From positions 868,001 to 932,000 of the forward strand of contig NZ_AP018553.1 in NCBI RefSeq assembly GCF_003967175.1: a stretch of DNA of 64,000 nt, in the 5' to 3' direction. Of the stretch, positions 13,582 to 22,445 are shown piece after piece (position 1 is the first letter of the stretch; every line of letters begins with the position of its first letter). Under the pieces are notes generated by a model. The model made no database searches and was not told the origin of the DNA. It saw only the letters and a list, made by a program, of their open reading frames with translations. Position numbers and translations under genes: made by a program. The DNA comes from Sulfodiicoccus acidiphilus. GTDB taxonomy: Archaea > Thermoproteota > Thermoprotei_A > Sulfolobales > Sulfolobaceae.

Positions 13582-14612
13582 CTAAGTCCTTTTCTTTAAT
13601 TTTGCTATGAAGAACCCCCGGTTCCGTGAGTCTGTGGATGAAAGCGTAGTAGATACTCAATTTCGAATCGAGGATCGTCGATGACTTCCTCGTTCTCTAA
13701 CATAGTTACTGTGCAGGTGGAGTAAACTAGTTCGCCACCAGGTCTGAGAACTCTGTAAGCAGCTTCAATGAACTGCCTCTGATAGTTGTGCAGTCTCAGG
13801 AGCTGGACCCCGTCCTTCTTATCGTATAGCTTGGGTCTCAGTCCTAAAGCCGAGCACGGTGGGTCGACTAGAAGCTTGTCCACCCCCCTGAGGCCTGTCT
13901 CCCAAAGGTAGCGGGAGTCGTATCTGAGGAGCGTCGCCTCAAGTCTCAGTCTAGCCAGAGCTTCCATCACCTTGTTGAGTTTAGACTGAGTCCTATCTAT
14001 ACCTATGACCCTAGCGTGGGGCTCCAACTGAAGAATGTGTGTGAGCTTACCACCGGGGGCCGCGGTTGCGTCTACAATCAGCTCCCCTGGCCTAGGGTCC
14101 AACACGTGCGCCACGAACTGAGAAGGCTTTCCCTGCACGTAAATGAGCCCGTCGGAGAACCACCGTGTCTCCCGCAAAGACGGAACATCGCAGAGCGATT
14201 TCTTTACCTCGACTACAGGTCCAGGTGGTCCCCTCAATTCTCCCTCTCCCACCACCACACCTCCTGGTCCGACTACGGAGACGTAACGTGACTTTGCCCT
14301 AACCTCGATTACGCCCGCAGAGTAGACGTGAGCTCCCTGCATGACGCTCTCAGCAGTTGGGCCGTCAACGATTACGATGTCCCTCCTGAGAGGCAGAGAG
14401 CCGGAACACTTGACCTGAAAGTAGATGGCCTCCTCTAACTCATCGTCGAGCTCCGCCCCCAATTCCCTCGCCAGCTTCTCTGGGTCGGAGAGCCTCGTGT
14501 TTACCCTAAGGTAGAACCTAGGGGGTGGTGTCTTGATTTCCCTCAGGAAATCCTCCAGTTGGGAACCATAAACCCTCCTAAGCTCATCCATCACGAATTG
14601 GTCGTACTCCAC
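13582..14612 (-). CDS. NOL1/NOP2/Sun-family RNA m5C methyltransferase with PUA domain, frameshift near C-terminus
   Basis: S-adenosylmethionine-dependent cytosine-5 methyltransferase for tRNA or rRNA. An N-terminal domain is followed by a PUA RNA-binding domain (residues about 95-165) and a Rossmann core with VDATAAPGGKLTHI. The two catalytic cysteines lie in VDPPCSALGL and YSTCTV. As written, the frame ends abruptly in HGTGGSS at 13605. Adding one G in the run at 13615-13619 gives HGTGGFFIAKLKKRT, the expected family tail, with a stop at 13582. The 5' end overlaps the MptG-like gene by 22 nt. Confidence 0.88.
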
Positions 14613-15463
14613 TCTACCTTAGCACCTCTGTTGTTAGGTTCTGTTACAAATCCCCCGAAGGTCGAAATCAACTCTCTGCCCTCCCTCTCACTAGAGAGAA
14701 AAGTATAGATCGCGGGACCGAAAGAAGATAGTCCCACGTAAAAGCCCCGTGTCCTCATAGAGCTGGCTAGGCTCCTCACCTCCTCACTCTGGAGGAGCCA
14801 CTCAACACGCTTGAAACCCAAGGATTGTATAGCATCTATGGACCTCAGAGCTTCCTCTACGTCTTCCTCTACAACTGAAGGTAGCAGTCCCATAAGTACA
14901 ACTCTAGCCAGCTCAGCGGTTCCCTCAACCCTGGCCCTAAACGCCGCTCTCTCCTCCTCTCCGAATATCCTCCTTCCCCGGCTCGGGATATTAACGTAAA
15001 GCTTCCAAGGGAAACGAAACCTAGCGAGCAAAGGTGGAGGAGGAGCTGAGCTATAGTCTGAGGGGGATGGAGTGGGCTTCACCTTGACGGAGTGTCCACC
15101 GTCCAGCACCATACCTCCCCATTGGAAAGCATGCACCCCAACTCCAGAGGTAGAACCCCTACCTACTAGTCTTGCCAATCTAACTGAGTCCATCGGCACA
15201 CCGTTGAATTCAGCTGAGGCCTTAGCAACTGCCAAGGCTAGCTGAGTTGTGTGGCCCAGACCCACATGAGGCTCATAGTCTTCGTCCAAGCAGACACCTG
15301 GAACTTGGAAGGGCGGCTGTATAGGTGGAGCACACTCCCCAATCCTAACCACCACACGGGGTCTCTCTAACGCTATTCCCACTCCGCCATCTAACCTACC
15401 CCACTTTCCCTCTAGGTCTAAGAGTGTCACGTGCAGCCTAGAGATCCCCACAACCTTGAGCAT
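14591..15463 (-). CDS. Beta-ribofuranosylaminobenzene 5'-phosphate synthase-like protein (MptG family)
   Basis: 290 residues of the GHMP-kinase-fold family that joins 4-hydroxy- or 4-aminobenzoate to PRPP as the first committed step of the methanopterin-type side chain. Visible marks are the N-terminal RLHVTLLDLEG, the glycine-rich GHTTQLALAVAKA and GRGSTSGVGVHAFQWGG (GHMP phosphate loop), and a C-terminal GLSSFGPAIYTF. Sulfolobales make modified tetrahydropterins, so the function fits. A GTP cyclohydrolase gene (19.4 kb) could feed the same pathway. The start is at the first ATG (14-base gap region upstream to the mobile element). Confidence 0.82.
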   Translation of the reverse strand: MLKVVGISRLHVTLLDLEGKWGRLDGGVGIALERPRVVVRIGECAPPIQPPFQVPGVCLDEDYEPHVGLGHTTQLALAVAKASAEFNGVPMDSVRLARLVGRGSTSGVGVHAFQWGGMVLDGGHSVKVKPTPSPSDYSSAPPPPLLARFRFPWKLYVNIPSRGRRIFGEEERAAFRARVEGTAELARVVLMGLLPSVVEEDVEEALRSIDAIQSLGFKRVEWLLQSEEVRSLASSMRTRGFYVGLSSFGPAIYTFLSSEREGRELISTFGGFVTEPNNRGAKVEWSTTNS

Positions 15464-15492
15464 CGCGCTTACTTCGGCAGCTGAAGTAATAT

Positions 15493-15783
15493 GTGAACTA
15501 CCCCGCCCTCATGGACGGGGCATCCCCGCCTCACGATGGAGACTTCCTGCTTCCCGGAGGGACCTAGATCCCCTTCCGTAGCGGAGGTTCAGTGGAACCT
15601 TTCTGTGAAAATCGTGGAAGGGGGGTCGCGGAGGGTTTCCTCTCCACGGGCGTGAGTTCCCCCAGTCCAGAGGGTGCGACCCAGCTCTCACAGTAGAGGT
15701 CGTAGAAATAGTATTTTGACAACCGTAAAGAGGTTTACATAAGGGGGCTGTCCGTCCCCACGGAAGGGGACTTCCGTCCCCTC
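15493..15783 (-). mobile_element. Non-autonomous IS200/IS605-like element, copy A
   Basis: About 290 bp. On the minus strand it ends at 15493 in ...GGGCGGGGTAGTTCAC, the right-end hairpin typical of IS200/IS605 (IS1341-like) elements. It begins near 15783 with the subterminal palindrome GGGGACGGAAGTCCCC. Between them lies a degraded fragment resembling a TnpB C-terminus (GLGELTPVERKP) broken by stops. No complete tnpA or tnpB is present. A second copy, inverted, lies at 23188-23488 and shares long stretches of near identity. It sits between the MptG-like gene and thioredoxin and disrupts neither. It may be a PATE/MITE-type derivative. The family assignment rests on end structure. Confidence 0.65.
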
Positions 15784-15966
15784 AACCCCCGTTAAGTTAA
15801 TGTAAGTCCCAACTTAACGCTCCACTTGGGCCTTTGGGCGCTGAAATTAGCCTAGATTTACACTGCTTTATTATCGAAACACACTTTATACACGGGGACG
15901 TCCTACAGTCCAGGTTCTGCCTAACATCTATATAAGTCAATTGAAATACTAAGCTGGTGAGGTACC

Positions 15967-16365
15967 TTGAGCGAAGCCGAGCTGAGTGAACTGGCCGAGG
16001 CCTTGAGGATTAAGTACGAACAGCTGCAAGAGGGAAAGCCAATTGAGTCTGCTACTGAGGAGACCATAAAGTCAGTGCTAGAAGGAGGTGTAACAGTGCT
16101 AGCCTTCTTGGCGAAGTGGTGCGCCCCGTGTAAGCTATATGAACCGTCCCTGGCTAGGGTGTCAAATAAGCTAGGAGAAGCGGGTTTCTACAAGATCGAT
16201 GTGGACGAGGAGAGGGAGTTAGTCAGAGAGTATCAAGTAAATGAGTTGCCCACAACTCTAGTTTTCGTGAAGGGAAATTTGGTCTGGAGAGAAGAAGGGG
16301 CTATCGACGAAGCGAGGTTAGAAGAGGTAGTAAGGGCAGCTCTGGGAAAGCAATCCGATGAGTGA
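15967..16365 (+). CDS. Thioredoxin-like protein
   Basis: 132 residues with the redox motif WCAPC at residues about 56-60 inside FLAKWCAPCKLYEPSLARV and the cis-proline segment NELPTTLVF. An N-terminal helical extension of about 35 residues precedes the thioredoxin fold. It reduces disulfides in the cytoplasm. The TTG start is supported by GGTGAG a few bases upstream; a TATA (CTATATAAG, near 15930) puts the transcript start close by. The ABC ATPase gene starts six bases after its stop, so they may be one transcript. Confidence 0.88.
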   Translation: MSEAELSELAEALRIKYEQLQEGKPIESATEETIKSVLEGGVTVLAFLAKWCAPCKLYEPSLARVSNKLGEAGFYKIDVDEERELVREYQVNELPTTLVFVKGNLVWREEGAIDEARLEEVVRAALGKQSDE

Positions 16366-16371
16366 GATCGT

Positions 16372-16974
16372 TTGATAGAGGCCCGTTTCAAGGTCCAGTT
16401 GGGGAAATTCTCACTCGATGCTGACCTCCAAGCTGAAGGTTTCACAGGGGTAGTGGGGCCCAACGGTGCAGGTAAGACCACCCTTCTACTTACCATGGCA
16501 GGATTCAGAGAAGCCAACGGAGAACTTAAAGTGGATGGAGTGGACGTGATACGCGAGCCTCCAGAGAGACGAAGGCTAGTTTACGTAGATTCTAACACCT
16601 TCATACCGCACTTGGAAGTCTGGGACCACCTTAGATTTGGGGCCAAGTTGCGAAAAAGAGAAGTCAGCGACGAGGAAGTTAAAGAAGTGGCAGAGATCCT
16701 GGGAGTCCCCGTGAAGGGAAGAGTAGGTAAGCTGAGCTTAGGAAACAAGATCAGGGTAAGCCTAGCCACAGCTCTCCTCTCTGGAAACAGAGGAATCTTA
16801 GTAGACGAGGTCTTTACTAACTTACATGAGAGTTCCAAGGTCGTCAACGAGTTCAAGAGGGCATGCAGGGCAAGGAAAGTGGACGTCGTCTTCACAACTC
16901 ACGTAGAGGAGCTTGCTAGGGAGGCTGAGAGACTCTATCTCGTAAGCTCGGGCAAAACAGTGAGAAAGTTTTAA
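16372..16974 (+). CDS. ABC transporter ATP-binding protein
   Basis: 200 residues: Walker A GPNGAGKTTLLL, signature-like LSLGNKIRVSLATALL (a variant of LSGGQ), Walker B GILVDEVF and the H-loop FTTHVEEL. It is short for an importer ATPase and has no C-terminal regulatory domain. No permease gene adjoins it. The start is the TTG after the thioredoxin stop. Size and signature recall molybdate/tungstate or tungstate-specific ATPases. It is a possible, unproven partner of the ATPase-less permease/binding-protein pair at 54.9-56.8 kb. Confidence 0.82.
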   Translation: MIEARFKVQLGKFSLDADLQAEGFTGVVGPNGAGKTTLLLTMAGFREANGELKVDGVDVIREPPERRRLVYVDSNTFIPHLEVWDHLRFGAKLRKREVSDEEVKEVAEILGVPVKGRVGKLSLGNKIRVSLATALLSGNRGILVDEVFTNLHESSKVVNEFKRACRARKVDVVFTTHVEELAREAERLYLVSSGKTVRKF

Positions 16975-17098
16975 TTTACGTGTAGCGCTCATTTCCACTT
17001 CTCCAAAAACAAATGATAGATTTTAAGCATTGGATTAAACATTGTTTAGAACATACGTGGATCACGCTTTTATGATATGTATTAACTGGGCTTAACCT

Positions 17099-18513
17099 AT
17101 GAATAGTACGATAGAAAAATCCCTGAAGCTGGTCCGTGAAAATCAGATCGAGTGGTTAGACTTACAGTTCACGGACCTTCCAGGCAGGCTTCATCACATA
17201 ACTATACCCGCCAAAGAGTTGACAGAAGAGAGCTTCAAGACAGGATTCGGCAAGTTGGACGGGAGTAGTATAAGGGGGTTCACCACGATCTACGAGAGCG
17301 ACATGGTCCTCAGACCTGTTCCAGAGACCACTGCCCTACTTCCTTGGAACAAGGGAGTGGCGAGGGTTTTGAACCAGGTGTTTTGGGGGGCAGGCAGGGT
17401 AGATTCGAAAGAGACCCGCGGGGTGTGGCCGAGGCTGCGGAGACGTTCCAGGAACAGAGAGGGTTAAAGAGTTATTTCGGACCGGAGTTGGAGTTCTTTC
17501 TTTTCGATAAAGTTGAAATAGACGTCTCTACCCCAAGCAGTGGAACGGGATACAAAATAAAGGCTAGGGAAGCGCCTTGGGAGAAAACAGGGAACTTCCT
17601 CATAAGGTTCAAAGAGGGATACTATCCCGCTCCCCCGGTGGATCAATTGATGGATGTGAGGTTGGAGATCGTGGAGACCCTAACGAAGTTCTTCGGCTTC
17701 GAGATAGAGGCGACTCATCATGAGGTGGCAACCGCAGGACAGGGTGAAATAGACTTCAGGTTCTCAACGCTCGTAGATACAGCGGACAAAGTTCAAACCC
17801 TGAAGTATGTTGGGAAGAACGTGGCAGCGAACAAGGGGCTAGTAATGACTTTCATGCCTAAGCCTATGTTTGGAGACAACGGAACAGGAATGCACACCCA
17901 CTTCAGCCTCTGGACGGCTGACGGAAGTAAGAACCTTATGTATGACCCGTCCGATGAATATGCGGAGCTGAGTCAGACTGGTAGGTACGTGGTTGGAGGA
18001 CTCTTGCATCATGCTAGGGCCCTTTCTGCAATTGTGTCACCAACTACTAACAGCTACAGGAGGCTAATACCAGGTTTCGAAGCCCCAGTTTACTTAGCTT
18101 GGAGTAAGGGAAACAGGAGTGCAGTGATCAGAGTGCCCTCTTACTATAGAGGTATGGAGGTAGCGAAGAGGATCGAATATAGGGCGCCAGATCCTTCCAC
18201 TAATCCATATTTGGCCTTCTCTGCAATCCTTATGGCCGCCCTAGACGGAGTGAACAAGAAAATGGACCCAGGGGATCCGGTAGACGAGAACATATACCAC
18301 CTCACGCCCGAGAGGCGGAAACAGTTGGACATAAGAGAGTTGCCAAGGTCACTGGATGAAGCTCTAGACGAGCTGGAGAGCGACTTAGAGTTCTTAAAGC
18401 CGGTTTTCAACTCATCGATCTTAGACACATACATATCCATGAAGAGGGACGAGGCCAGGGCTGTGGCACAGTATCCCCACCCAGTGGAAATGTACTACTA
18501 CCTAGACTCCTAG
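17099..18513 (+). CDS. glnA: Glutamine synthetase, type I, interrupted by an apparent frameshift
   Basis: Makes glutamine from glutamate, ammonia and ATP. The N-terminal beta-grasp part includes LDGSSIRGF. The catalytic part has [10 protein letters not shown], the glutamate-binding region [12 protein letters not shown] and NRSAVIRVP. As written the frame runs out after [10 protein letters not shown]. One extra G in the run at 17385-17390 yields [16 protein letters not shown] and a 471-residue protein of normal length. A TATA near 17070 supports a leaderless ATG at 17099. The 3' end overlaps the convergent HTH-regulator gene by 12 nt, so antisense effects are possible. Essential for nitrogen assimilation, so true loss would be surprising. 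Confidence 0.93.
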
Positions 18514-19401
18514 CAAACCAGGCACGTAGAAGCGAGCAGTCCTAAGCTTATTTCTAAGCCCCCTCTCATCTAAGTACGGATCGAACACGTAATTACTCAC
18601 GGCTTCAGCGATCAGCGAGTAGTCCTCCCCGAGAACCTCGGCGTACGGAGACAACCACCTCTCTTTACTTGACTTGAAGGAGTCCATGGCTTTCTCGTAG
18701 ATCTTCTTCACGTCATCGCTGTCCACAGTCGAACTTACGGCCATGGTGCAACAAGGCATTAACTCGAAGGGTTCAACGGTGTAGCCCATTCGCTTTAGCT
18801 TCGTGACGAAGGGTTCCCATAGCGCTACTGCACCTACCGTACCTGTCAACAGCATCCTCTCTAGCTCCTCTGCGCTCTTCGCAGGGATCACCGCCTCCTT
18901 TCCCGCCAAGAAGGTCCACAGCTCCATGCTCGAAAGCGAAGTGGAACCAATCGGATCGCCACGCCCAACTAGTGCGCCACCTCCATGTGCGGCGCCAGCT
19001 ACGAGCTTTATGTTAGGGAAGACAGTCGACAATATGAGTTGAGTAATATAGGGGGAAAAACCTACCTCCAACTTCCCTAGAGCCAAGTCTAGCGTGAGTT
19101 CGACACCATTACGATAGAACCTTAGATCTGCGAGCAGGCCTTTCTCCTTCAAGATCTTAATAAAGGGAAGGACAAAGGGATACTCCGCGGCTCTTATGAT
19201 CCCTATACGTAACACCTTAGCCAATCTAACTCTCCTGGTATTGCCAGGTCCCTTGGCCCTTACAACTCTCCCCTCCTTCTCCAGTTCCTTCAGAACTTCG
19301 GATACCCGGCTCTTGGATAGGCCAGCGAGTCTAGGGAGGTCAGTCTGCCTCACATCAATGAGCTTGCTCAGTACATCGAGCAGCCTGTCCCTAGCACTCA
19401 T
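18502..19401 (-). CDS. One-component regulator: N-terminal HTH fused to periplasmic-binding-like (NMT1/ThiY type) domain
   Basis: 299 residues. Residues 1-60 form a winged HTH ([36 protein letters not shown]). Residues 65-295 resemble a type-2 substrate-binding protein: [20 protein letters not shown], a hinge region, and [14 protein letters not shown]. There is no signal peptide, so the binding-protein fold would act in the cytoplasm as a ligand sensor. The ligand is unknown; nitrate, sulfonate, thiamine-precursor or amine compounds are bound by relatives. It is convergent with glnA, overlapping it by 12 nt. The start at ATG 19401 fits the HTH position. Confidence 0.75.
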   Translation of the reverse strand: MSARDRLLDVLSKLIDVRQTDLPRLAGLSKSRVSEVLKELEKEGRVVRAKGPGNTRRVRLAKVLRIGIIRAAEYPFVLPFIKILKEKGLLADLRFYRNGVELTLDLALGKLEVGFSPYITQLILSTVFPNIKLVAGAAHGGGALVGRGDPIGSTSLSSMELWTFLAGKEAVIPAKSAEELERMLLTGTVGAVALWEPFVTKLKRMGYTVEPFELMPCCTMAVSSTVDSDDVKKIYEKAMDSFKSSKERWLSPYAEVLGEDYSLIAEAVSNYVFDPYLDERGLRNKLRTARFYVPGLLGV

Positions 19402-19422
19402 GAGTTAAATATAGAAGGCCCC

Positions 19423-20046
19423 CTAAAATAGGCCCACCTTCTGCGTCTCGAGCAACCTGAAGGCCTGATTCCTGACAGTAGAACTCGTCTTCATCACTCC
19501 GCGAGTTACCATGGTAACTAGATCTGCTTCTCTGTCCTTCACTCCCCTGACGTAGGCACACATGTGGACTCCCCTTATTATAACCATCACTCCCTTAGGC
19601 TTGACGTCACTCTGCATTAATGAGTCGGCGATCTGATTGGCCAACCTCTCCTGAAGCTGCAACCTAGATGCGAAGTGATTGACCAACCTAGAGAGCTTAC
19701 TGAAGCCTGCGACGTATCCTTCCTTCCCGACTACGTAAGCGACGTCCACCTTCCCAAAGAAGGGGAGAACGTGATGTTCACACAGTGATGAGAAGTTCAC
19801 GTTCCTAGCTACCACTATTTCGTCCTCGCCGTAGGTGCTATTTTCCTCCCTTAGACTAAAGACCTTCACCTCTGGCATCTCAGTCCTCATGCCCTCAGTC
19901 ATTTCCAGCAGGGCCCTAGCCACTCTCGCCGGAGTTTCAGCCAGCCCCTCCCTGTTGGGATCCTCACCGAGAAGCTCTAACACCTCCCGAATTCTCTTTG
20001 CTATGGCCTGCACCACCTCTTGCTGGTCGAGTTGCGGTTGCTCCAT
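19423..20046 (-). CDS. folE: GTP cyclohydrolase I (FolE1 type)
   Basis: 207 residues. Converts GTP to dihydroneopterin triphosphate, the entry to pterins. Zinc ligands appear in SSLCEHHVLPF and HMCAYVRG, with the family's GEDPNREGLAETPARVA and GFSKLSRLVN. These mark the FolE1 class rather than the FolE2/MptA class. The start at ATG 20046 is preferred to 20070 because the minus-strand TATA (GTTATATAACC near 20081) places the transcript start at about 20055. Nearby pterin-linked genes are moaA and the MptG-like gene. Confidence 0.93.
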   Translation of the reverse strand: MEQPQLDQQEVVQAIAKRIREVLELLGEDPNREGLAETPARVARALLEMTEGMRTEMPEVKVFSLREENSTYGEDEIVVARNVNFSSLCEHHVLPFFGKVDVAYVVGKEGYVAGFSKLSRLVNHFASRLQLQERLANQIADSLMQSDVKPKGVMVIIRGVHMCAYVRGVKDREADLVTMVTRGVMKTSSTVRNQAFRLLETQKVGLF

Positions 20047-20243
20047 GAAAACACCGAGTACTAAACCCATCGGTGGTTATATAACACTTTATTCAAATTG
20101 GCTTCACGGTTTCTTTTTATTTCAGACAGGAGTCGATGTTTTTGGGGACTCCTTTAGGTCATTGATTTCTGCTTTGACTTATTGGCTTACAGACTAGGGC
20201 CTTGAATGAAGACTGGGCTTCTTCCTAAAGGCCTTCACCGAGT

Positions 20244-21290
20244 TCACGGTAGCTCCTTAGGGAAAGTAGAAAGTACCTTGGGACGGTAGTCGACAATTAT
20301 GGTATCTTCTATCCTGACCCCGAACTTTCCGTTGAAGTAGACCCCCGGCTCCACCGTGATTACCATATTCCTTTCCAACACGTCCTCTGATCTAGGAGAG
20401 ACTGTCGGACTTTCGTGTACCTCAATTCCAACCCCATGCCCAGTGGCATGAATGAAGTAGCGTCCTAGGCCTGCCTTCTCAATCACTTTTCTCGCTGCCA
20501 GGTCTACGTCAGAAGCCCTAACACCTGGTTTTACTAGATCTATCGCCTCACCTTGTGCCTGGAGGACAACCTCATATACCTTCCTCACCTCTCCCTTGAC
20601 CTGAAAGGTCCTGGTACTGTCGAAGCAGTAACCCCCAACTTTAGCTCCTATATCGAACAGTGCATTATCCTCATCTCTCAATTCCCTACCCCTTGGCTGA
20701 GAGTGTGGAAAAGCAGTGTCCGGACCGAAAGCGACTATGCTGGGAAATGCGTAATCCTCTGCACCGCTCTTCCTCATGGTAGCATCAATTTCTCCCGCCA
20801 CTTGGTATTCGGTCACCCCAGAGACTAGGGCCTCCGCTCCCCTCTTCATTGCAGAGGAGGTGACCTCACCCGCGGCGCTTATGCGCTCTAGTTCCCACGA
20901 TTCCTTGATCGCCCTCAGCTTGGAGATCTGTGCAGAGATGTCCACCAGCTCGAACTTTGCTTGGAGGACATTGTAGAGGGGCACTTGTATCCAAGCCAGG
21001 TCTACGGCAAGTCTCTTACCGTTGACAAGTTTCTCTAACGCTGAGATCATGGTGGAAAACCGTCCTGAATTGTAAGGATCGTAGATCACTACCTCTGCCC
21101 CCTTAACGTTCTGCGCCCTATACGCATCCAAAAGAGGGGTTATGACGTAAGTATTCTCGCCACAGCGGAGAACTGCACCTGCTCCTTCATATTCTGCGAA
21201 GTAGTAGAGGTTAGGAGAACCCAATAGTAGGACGCAGGAGCCTGAGTCCCGAGTAATTTGTTCCAACTTTGAAGTTCTTGATGCCATCAT
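20244..21290 (-). CDS. pepQ: Xaa-Pro dipeptidase/aminopeptidase (M24 family)
   Basis: 348 residues, with a creatinase-like N-terminal domain and a C-terminal pita-bread metallopeptidase domain. Metal ligands: the two Asp in DIGAKVGGYCFDSTRTF, His in HATGHGVGIEVHE, Glu in VITVEPGVYF and Glu in GVRIEDTIIV. It removes N-terminal residues before proline or splits X-Pro dipeptides in the cytoplasm. The 5' part overlaps the 3' end of moaA by up to 80 nt. A start at the later TTG (residue 9) would shorten this, so the exact start is uncertain. Confidence 0.9.
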   Translation of the reverse strand: MMASRTSKLEQITRDSGSCVLLLGSPNLYYFAEYEGAGAVLRCGENTYVITPLLDAYRAQNVKGAEVVIYDPYNSGRFSTMISALEKLVNGKRLAVDLAWIQVPLYNVLQAKFELVDISAQISKLRAIKESWELERISAAGEVTSSAMKRGAEALVSGVTEYQVAGEIDATMRKSGAEDYAFPSIVAFGPDTAFPHSQPRGRELRDEDNALFDIGAKVGGYCFDSTRTFQVKGEVRKVYEVVLQAQGEAIDLVKPGVRASDVDLAARKVIEKAGLGRYFIHATGHGVGIEVHESPTVSPRSEDVLERNMVITVEPGVYFNGKFGVRIEDTIIVDYRPKVLSTFPKELP

Positions 21291-22215
21291 CTCTTGGATA
21301 GTATTTGAAGTTGGGCTCCCTTATAAGTAGGGCAGTCCTGAACGCCGTCCTGATGAAGTCGATCTTCTCCTCCTCACCGTAAGCTCCATTGAGAACTTCG
21401 GATATGTCGACTACTTTGTCCTCCCTGTAAAGACAGGTCTTTAACTCTCCCTTAGTGGTCAGCCTTATCCTGTTACATCCAGAGCAGAAGAGTGGATTCC
21501 TGTAGGGCCTTACTACCTCCACGACCATACCAGACGATAGTTTGTATCGAGGTCTCATGTGTTTGCTCCGTTGTTCAATCCTCTTGGTGATCTGGGAGAG
21601 CTTCTCCTCTAAGCGATCTAGCCCTACGTGAGCTGAAAAGGTTTGTTTGCCCAATCCCACCGGATGAAGTTCTATGAGATGAACTTCGTCCACTCCTAAA
21701 GACTGAGCCAACTCTAAGAAGTCAAGCGTTTCACTTTCATTGTAGCTATTGACCACATAGTTGAGCTTGAGAGGTCTTAATCCAGCCTCAAGGGCCGCCC
21801 TCACACCGCCCAATACAGTGTTGAAGGCGTCTACCCCAGTCACCCTACGGAACCCATCTCTACTGATCGCGTGGAGACTTACGTTAACTCTATCAAGTCC
21901 TGCGTCCTTGAGCTTGCGAGCTAGCTTCGCTAGCAAGACTCCGTTAGTGGTCATGGAGAGGTCTTCTACCCCAGTGGACTTGATCGCGGATATGACATCT
22001 AAGAGATCTCTTCTAAGGGTGGGTTCACCTCCTGTGAGCTTTACGCTATCCACTCCGAATTCCCTAGCAACTCGCGTCACGACGGCTAGTTGACTTGGCG
22101 AGAGCAGGTTTTCCACTAAAGGCTCGCCCTCCATGTGACAAAAGAAGCAGCTGAAATTGCAGGTGTGGGTTAGCGTTATTCTTAGGTCCTCTAACGGTCT
22201 TCCGTACCTGTCCAG
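21211..22215 (-). CDS. moaA: GTP 3',8-cyclase, molybdenum cofactor biosynthesis
   Basis: Radical SAM enzyme making 3',8-cyclo-GTP in the first step of molybdopterin synthesis. N-terminal cluster CNFSCFFC; SAM motif TGGEPTLRRD; C-terminal second cluster in NPLFCSGCNRIRLTTKG followed by a third Cys at ELKTC. ATG 22215 is chosen because a minus-strand TATA near 22240 predicts a leaderless start there. The last ~25 residues after REPNFKYYPRDDG extend over the start of pepQ, longer than usual. Its end may therefore be off, but no homopolymer fix is evident. moaC lies at 48.8 kb, and a molybdopterin oxidoreductase at 25.2 kb could use the cofactor. Confidence 0.92.
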   Translation of the reverse strand: MDRYGRPLEDLRITLTHTCNFSCFFCHMEGEPLVENLLSPSQLAVVTRVAREFGVDSVKLTGGEPTLRRDLLDVISAIKSTGVEDLSMTTNGVLLAKLARKLKDAGLDRVNVSLHAISRDGFRRVTGVDAFNTVLGGVRAALEAGLRPLKLNYVVNSYNESETLDFLELAQSLGVDEVHLIELHPVGLGKQTFSAHVGLDRLEEKLSQITKRIEQRSKHMRPRYKLSSGMVVEVVRPYRNPLFCSGCNRIRLTTKGELKTCLYREDKVVDISEVLNGAYGEEEKIDFIRTAFRTALLIREPNFKYYPRDDGIKNFKVGTNYSGLRLLRPTIGFS

Positions 22216-22247
22216 CATTACTAATATAAGCGCCACACCGATTATAA

Positions 22248-22445
22248 ATGGAGATGATGAAGGAAATGGACTGTCCCCGGTGCGGGGTGAGAATGGACTT
22301 TCAGGCAGAGACAGAGATCATGAGTGACAAGTTGAAGAAGATAAGGTACCTCTACAAATGCCCAGCGTGTGGTGTGAAGACTAGCGACTTGGAGCTGAGG
22401 CTGACCAGAGACGGGGGAGTAACAATAAGTGTATACAGTTTTTAG
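22248..22445 (+). CDS. Small zinc-ribbon protein
   Basis: 65 residues with two CxxC knuckles, CPRCG near residue 9 and CPACG near residue 44, separated by a basic segment (DKLKKIRYLYK). A single zinc-ribbon fold is expected. It is divergent from moaA and tail-to-tail with the kinase-like gene (stop codons overlap by about 4 nt). The first ATG at 22248 sits about 26 bp after a TATA-like TAATATAAG, so leaderless initiation is plausible. Partner and function are unknown; nucleic-acid or protein binding is typical of the fold. Confidence 0.7.
   Translation: MEMMKEMDCPRCGVRMDFQAETEIMSDKLKKIRYLYKCPACGVKTSDLELRLTRDGGVTISVYSF

Noticed and set aside
21211-21290. Frameshift at the end of moaA to explain its overlap with pepQ
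   Set aside because: No homopolymer change produces a better moaA tail; overlap may simply reflect a later pepQ start.
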